A DNA stretch of 64,000 nucleotides from Streptomyces natalensis ATCC 27448 (GTDB taxonomy: Bacteria; Actinomycetota; Actinomycetes; Streptomycetales; Streptomycetaceae), in contig NZ_JRKI01000029.1 in the NCBI RefSeq assembly GCF_000935125.1, positions 62,001-126,000 of the forward strand, given 5' to 3'. This document shows, one piece after another, positions 60,719 through 64,000 of the stretch. Under the pieces are notes generated by a model. It searched no databases, was not told where the DNA came from, and saw nothing but the letters and a program-made list of their open reading frames with translations. Within the stretch, counting starts at the first letter, position 1. Every line of letters starts with the position of its first letter. Both the position numbers and the translations under genes were made by a program.

Positions 60719-60905
60719 GCGGTGAGGCTGTAGTTCCGCTGGTCGGGGCCTGGGTCAAGGCGTTGATGTTCGCGGGCCGCGTGAAAGTTCCAGTAGTCCT
60801 CGAAGTCGCCGTTCGTGATCGGTGCGCGGAGTTGGTGGGAGCGCTGCTGGCTCCCGATGGAGCTCTCAGTGCGTGGGTCGAGTGCCATCACGTCGGCACC
60901 CCGGG
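60719..60905 (-). mobile_element. Transposase C-terminal fragment (ISKra4-like)
   Basis: APITNGDFEDYWNFHAAREH QRLDPGPDQRNYSLTA and stop resembles the end of DDE transposases in which NGDFDxYWxFHxxREHxRL is conserved. The upstream part (ALDPRTESSIGSQQRSHQLR) is degraded. Confidence 0.5.
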
Positions 60906-60944
60906 CCTGGAGACCCGAACCGGGCCGGCCAGGGCCCGGCGGCG

Positions 60945-61463
60945 TCACTCTGGAGGGCCGCTGAGGATGCGGGAGACCAGGCGAGCCAGATCGCGGAGCA
61001 GACTGGTGGATGTCGCCTGCTTGGTCACCCGGAAGCGGAACTCCGACTTCCCCTCGGTGCGCTTGATCTCGATGTCTATCTTCGTCTGAAGCCAGGACAC
61101 CAGGGCGCCCAACAGCACTGCGGAAACAACGGCATGCTCCACGCTCATCTGCTCGTCCGCGGGCGGATCGGCCAGGACGGCCGCCGTGAGCTGCGCTGTC
61201 TCGGCGTCACGGGACAGCTCGGCAAGGAGTCGGCGTGTGGCGGCATGGTCGTGCACGCCCTCCATCGCCGCGGCCACGGCCTCGGGCGACCGGCCACCCG
61301 CACGGAGCAGGGCCTCGATCAGGGCTTGGGCCTCGGAGGCGTCCAGGGGCGTCTGGATCGGGTCGGAACCGCCGAGGTCCTCGGCGATCTCCTGGAGGGA
61401 GAGCTGCACCACACGGTCGGTCAACTTGCCGAATTCCTTGACGGGTTCGAGCGGAGTGGTCAC
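60945..61463 (-). CDS. Small helical membrane protein coupled to the CHAT protease gene
   Basis: 172 aa from the GTG at 61463, which overlaps the TGA of the upstream gene (GTGA). The N-terminal ~100 residues are helical (EFGKLTDRVVQLSLQEIAED, EAQALIEALLRAGGRSPEAV, TRRLLAELSRDAETAQLTAA). A hydrophobic helix (HAVVSAVLLGALVSWLQTKI) is followed by a short beta/basic segment (DIEIKRTEGKSEFRFRVTKQ) and helix LARLVSRIL. The helix-then-strand end recalls the effector-associated constant components described for CHAT and other bacterial conflict systems. The family call is an inference. It probably acts with the CHAT protein. Confidence 0.65.
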   Translation of the reverse strand: MTTPLEPVKEFGKLTDRVVQLSLQEIAEDLGGSDPIQTPLDASEAQALIEALLRAGGRSPEAVAAAMEGVHDHAATRRLLAELSRDAETAQLTAAVLADPPADEQMSVEHAVVSAVLLGALVSWLQTKIDIEIKRTEGKSEFRFRVTKQATSTSLLRDLARLVSRILSGPPE

Positions 61464-64000
61464 AGTCGGCTCCAATCGCCGGAGAGGGAAAGCGCAGCCC
61501 AGTGGTAGGGGTGGGCCTGCCAGTGGTGGTCTGGCCGCGCGAGCATGTTGCGTTGTGCCTGCCAAAAGGCGCGCCAGACCGGCTTGTGCGGGTCGGCGGC
61601 AAGACGCTGGTAGAAGTCCGCGAGGAAGCGTCGGGAGCTCGTCTCGTCGACGTTCCACAGCGCGGCCACTACGCTGCCGACGCCCGACCTCAGCAGCGCC
61701 TCCACCAGGTCTTCGACGTCGCCAGCGGCGAACTCGTCGTATCCGGTAGCGCAGGCACGCAGAGTGAGGAGGTCCAAGTCCAGTACATAGCGGGCAAAAT
61801 CTCGGACCGTGATCAGGTGGTCGAGACGCGCGCGGACCGAGAGCTGGCCCGGGGTCTTGCTCGGGAGCTTCCCGTCATGGGAGACCAGGAGTCCGGAGTC
61901 CAGAGGCTCGCGCCGGTCGAAGTATCCGTGGCAGGTGAGGTGGGCGATCTGGGCTGTGGCCAGGCGCCGGAGGACCGTATGTCGGTCCGCAGCCGTTCCG
62001 GTCAGCCGGTCCACCGACCAGGAGGGGGCCGTCAGCAGGTCGGCGTCGTTTTCGAAACGCTCCGGGGCGGGATCCTCCCGCGCAGCCACGCCCGCGCAGA
62101 ACACCGGCCGGGTTCCAGCTGTCGTGAATCGGGGCCTGCCACCGGCGACCAGAGCTTGGGGGTGTGGCACCCGGACAACGGCGTGGGCGGCGGCGAGCGG
62201 TCGGCCGTCCGGCATCGGGACAGCATGCAGTGGGATTCTCCGCATCGGCCCTTCCCCGGCGACGAGCAGGAGTTCCCGGTCGCGCACGTACGGCAGGAAG
62301 GCCGCGATCAGGGGCGTGAGCGAGTCAAGGAATGGGGTAGGTCGACGCCATGGCCGGCGCGGATGCAGTGGTGGCAGCGGCGGGAAGGTGTGCGGGTCGC
62401 CGTCGAAGGCGCGGTGCAGATCGGTGACCGCGTCAGTGAGCTGCTTGCGTCCGATGGGCACCCGGTTCACGCGGAGCGCCTCGGTGGCCGGGACGTACGT
62501 GAAGACCGTGGTCTGGTCCTCTCCGGGGAAGAACGCCAAAAACGCGCAGTGCTCGGCCGAATGCTCACTCCGCAGACGCTCGCGAACGGACGCGAACCCG
62601 GTGCGGCGTCCGGGCTGCGCGACCTCCTCGTGGATGTCGAAGGCCAGTTCTTCCGGGGACAGGGCGCTGGGCACGTGCAGCTCCCGCCCATGGTCGAGCA
62701 GCAGGTCTGCGAGGAGGTGGTGGAGGGCCCGGTGCTGCCGGACGGCCGCCCGCATGCTCTGCGGGTCCGCGACGCCGGTGTCCGCGTCCGCCTCTGCGGC
62801 GAGGCGGCGCAGGAGTGCTGTACGCGACTGCCACAGCAGATCGACGGCGAGTTGGCGGTCTGCGTGCGAACCGGCTGCAAGCGTCTCGGCCAGGTCGGCC
62901 GTCACTGCGTGGTACTGAAACTGCTCCGGATCCTCCTGCGTCTGCTGGCGAAGACGGCTGAGCAGTGTTGCTGCTTCCTGACGTCGCCCCTGTCGACGGT
63001 GCTGGAGGGCCAGGGCGCGATCAAAGAGCAGCGAGACGCGCCGGTACCCGGGAGAGGAAGGTGCTTTCGGGCCGGCGAAGCCGTCGAGAAAGATCTCAAC
63101 GAGCGAGATCAGCAGGTCTGTCTCCGGGACGTCTTGGGTCAGCCGAGAGGCGAGCCGACTCAGGCCAGTGCCGAGCGACTGCAGATCGGGGGTGAGCGTA
63201 ACGATGAAGCCCTGGAAGAGGTTCTCCACCATCTCCTCCCCGCTGCCGGACTCCAGGGCCGCGTCGCTCAGCCCGAACCGGGCCGCCGACTCGACGAGAG
63301 CCCAGCCGTCTTGGCCACCCACCAGCTCCAGCGCGCGCTGGTGGCAGGAGCGGGCCCCCGCTGCGTCGCCGGCCATGCGCAGAGCCTCACCGAGGTGGTT
63401 CAGCGCGTGGGCCAGCGCCACGTCCTCATCGGGACGCCGGGTCTGGATGAGGTCGATGACCCGGCGGTGTTCGCGCACTGCGTCGCGGTGCCTGCCCACT
63501 GCGGAGAAGGCATCGGCCAGCCCCGTCCGAGCGAGTGCCTCCACCAGATCGTCGCCGATCGGCTCGGCCAGTTGGCAGGCACTCGCGAAGGCGTGCCGCG
63601 CGCGGCCGTGCAGCCCGAGGCTCTGGTACAACGATCCGCGCTTGAGGTGGAGATGACCCGCGGCAAGGTAGGCCGAGCCGCCGTGCGGCAGCAGGTCCGG
63701 GCCCTCCGGGTCGGCGTCGACGGACTCCAAGATATCCAGCGCCTCGCGGTTGCGGTGCACACGTTGCAGCGCATAGGCGAGATGCACCCGCACCTCAGCG
63801 ATGCGGGCCTGCTCGTCCCGGTCCGTGCAGGGCAGGGCATCTGTTTTCCGGGCACTGGCGAGCGCGGCCTCAAGGTCACCGCGGTCGAGGTGTTCCAGCA
63901 CTATCTGTTCCAGGACCATGCGCGGTTTCGTGGGCGCGGCCGGGAAGACCTCGTCGATCCGGGAGCGCTGCCTGCGCCGGTGCGCGAGGAGTTCCCAGCT
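61460..64000 (-). CDS. TPR-CHAT caspase-like protease (5' end outside window)
   Basis: At least 846 codons; the frame is still open at the window edge. An in-frame ATG at 63919 lacks a ribosome site, so the true start is probably outside. The N-terminal two thirds are helical TPR-like repeats (AHALNHLGEALRMAGDAAGA RSCHQRALELVG, SLYQSLGLHGRARHAFASA and others). The C-terminal third is a CHAT domain: LLVAGEGPMRRIPLHAVPMP, the catalytic His in IAHLTCHGYFDRREPLDSGL and Cys in LLTLRACATGYDE, then VEALLRSGVGSVVAALWNVD ETSSRRFLADFY and AFWQAQRNML. Both catalytic residues are intact. Such proteases act in regulated cell death or target cleavage once an associated sensor is triggered. It is cotranslated with the small membrane protein. 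Confidence 0.92.
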   Translation of the reverse strand, partial: SWELLAHRRRQRSRIDEVFPAAPTKPRMVLEQIVLEHLDRGDLEAALASARKTDALPCTDRDEQARIAEVRVHLAYALQRVHRNREALDILESVDADPEGPDLLPHGGSAYLAAGHLHLKRGSLYQSLGLHGRARHAFASACQLAEPIGDDLVEALARTGLADAFSAVGRHRDAVREHRRVIDLIQTRRPDEDVALAHALNHLGEALRMAGDAAGARSCHQRALELVGGQDGWALVESAARFGLSDAALESGSGEEMVENLFQGFIVTLTPDLQSLGTGLSRLASRLTQDVPETDLLISLVEIFLDGFAGPKAPSSPGYRRVSLLFDRALALQHRRQGRRQEAATLLSRLRQQTQEDPEQFQYHAVTADLAETLAAGSHADRQLAVDLLWQSRTALLRRLAAEADADTGVADPQSMRAAVRQHRALHHLLADLLLDHGRELHVPSALSPEELAFDIHEEVAQPGRRTGFASVRERLRSEHSAEHCAFLAFFPGEDQTTVFTYVPATEALRVNRVPIGRKQLTDAVTDLHRAFDGDPHTFPPLPPLHPRRPWRRPTPFLDSLTPLIAAFLPYVRDRELLLVAGEGPMRRIPLHAVPMPDGRPLAAAHAVVRVPHPQALVAGGRPRFTTAGTRPVFCAGVAAREDPAPERFENDADLLTAPSWSVDRLTGTAADRHTVLRRLATAQIAHLTCHGYFDRREPLDSGLLVSHDGKLPSKTPGQLSVRARLDHLITVRDFARYVLDLDLLTLRACATGYDEFAAGDVEDLVEALLRSGVGSVVAALWNVDETSSRRFLADFYQRLAADPHKPVWRAFWQAQRNMLARPDHHWQAHPYHWAALSLSGDWSRL

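Overview
The window is high-GC actinobacterial DNA, most likely a chromosome arm (subtelomeric accessory region) of a Streptomyces. Supporting signs are GTG/TTG starts with GGAGG-type ribosome sites, an Lsr2 relic, a TipA-type MerR regulator, an ECF41-type sigma factor, a 2-methylisoborneol/encapsulin locus and a complete microbial transglutaminase gene. The transglutaminase resembles those of the S. platensis / S. hygroscopicus group, as remembered rather than searched. The region is full of dead mobile DNA: at least eight pieces of one IS5-like element, plus IS630, ISL3, IS256, IS481, IS701, Tn3 and serine-recombinase remnants. Many ordinary genes are truncated or frameshifted where they meet these pieces.

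Layout. 1-1.9 kb: start of 2-methylisoborneol synthase behind a family 2B encapsulin gene cut by an IS. 1.9-7.6 kb: MOSC protein, alpha/beta hydrolase, a SAM methyltransferase flanked by inverted repeats, and a divergent quinone oxidoreductase/HxlR pair. 7.7-16 kb: IS630, hemerythrin plus esterase, old-yellow-enzyme/MerR pair, DUF1772, IS5, nitroreductase/ECF41 pair. 16-24 kb: decayed EF-hand gene, SUKH pair, GNAT, hydrolase, YwqG-like protein, and tiny membrane proteins. 24-27 kb: a secreted lipase-like protein and an HSL-type esterase.

28-34 kb is the most coherent accessory unit: an MMPL exporter, a WS/DGAT-type acyltransferase, a probable histidine-ligated heme aromatic oxygenase, and a divergent aromatic amino acid decarboxylase. 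Together they could make an aromatic amine, acylate it and export it. 34-37.6 kb is a graveyard (recombinase, truncated LysR and DUF1330, Tn3, IS256). 37.9-50.6 kb holds secreted proteins (small secreted protein, transglutaminase, serine protease, two esterases) with a RidA protein, an epoxide-hydrolase-like protein, ECF sigma/SRPBCC, a VOC protein and a TipA-like regulator. 51-60.4 kb holds a GT39 transferase, a two-component system, a DUF1259 lipoprotein, a YncE-like propeller, a CAP-domain protein and a second RidA. 60.9-64 kb holds a CHAT-protease/TPR protein with a small coupled membrane partner, open at the window edge.

A recurring oddity is hexanucleotide microsatellites inside or at the ends of coding sequences, which give alternating dipeptide tracts (LD, AD, DE/DQ, DT, AS, HA). 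They appear in at least six unrelated genes or gene relics. Family names come from motifs read directly in the sequence and remembered family patterns. No database search was possible.
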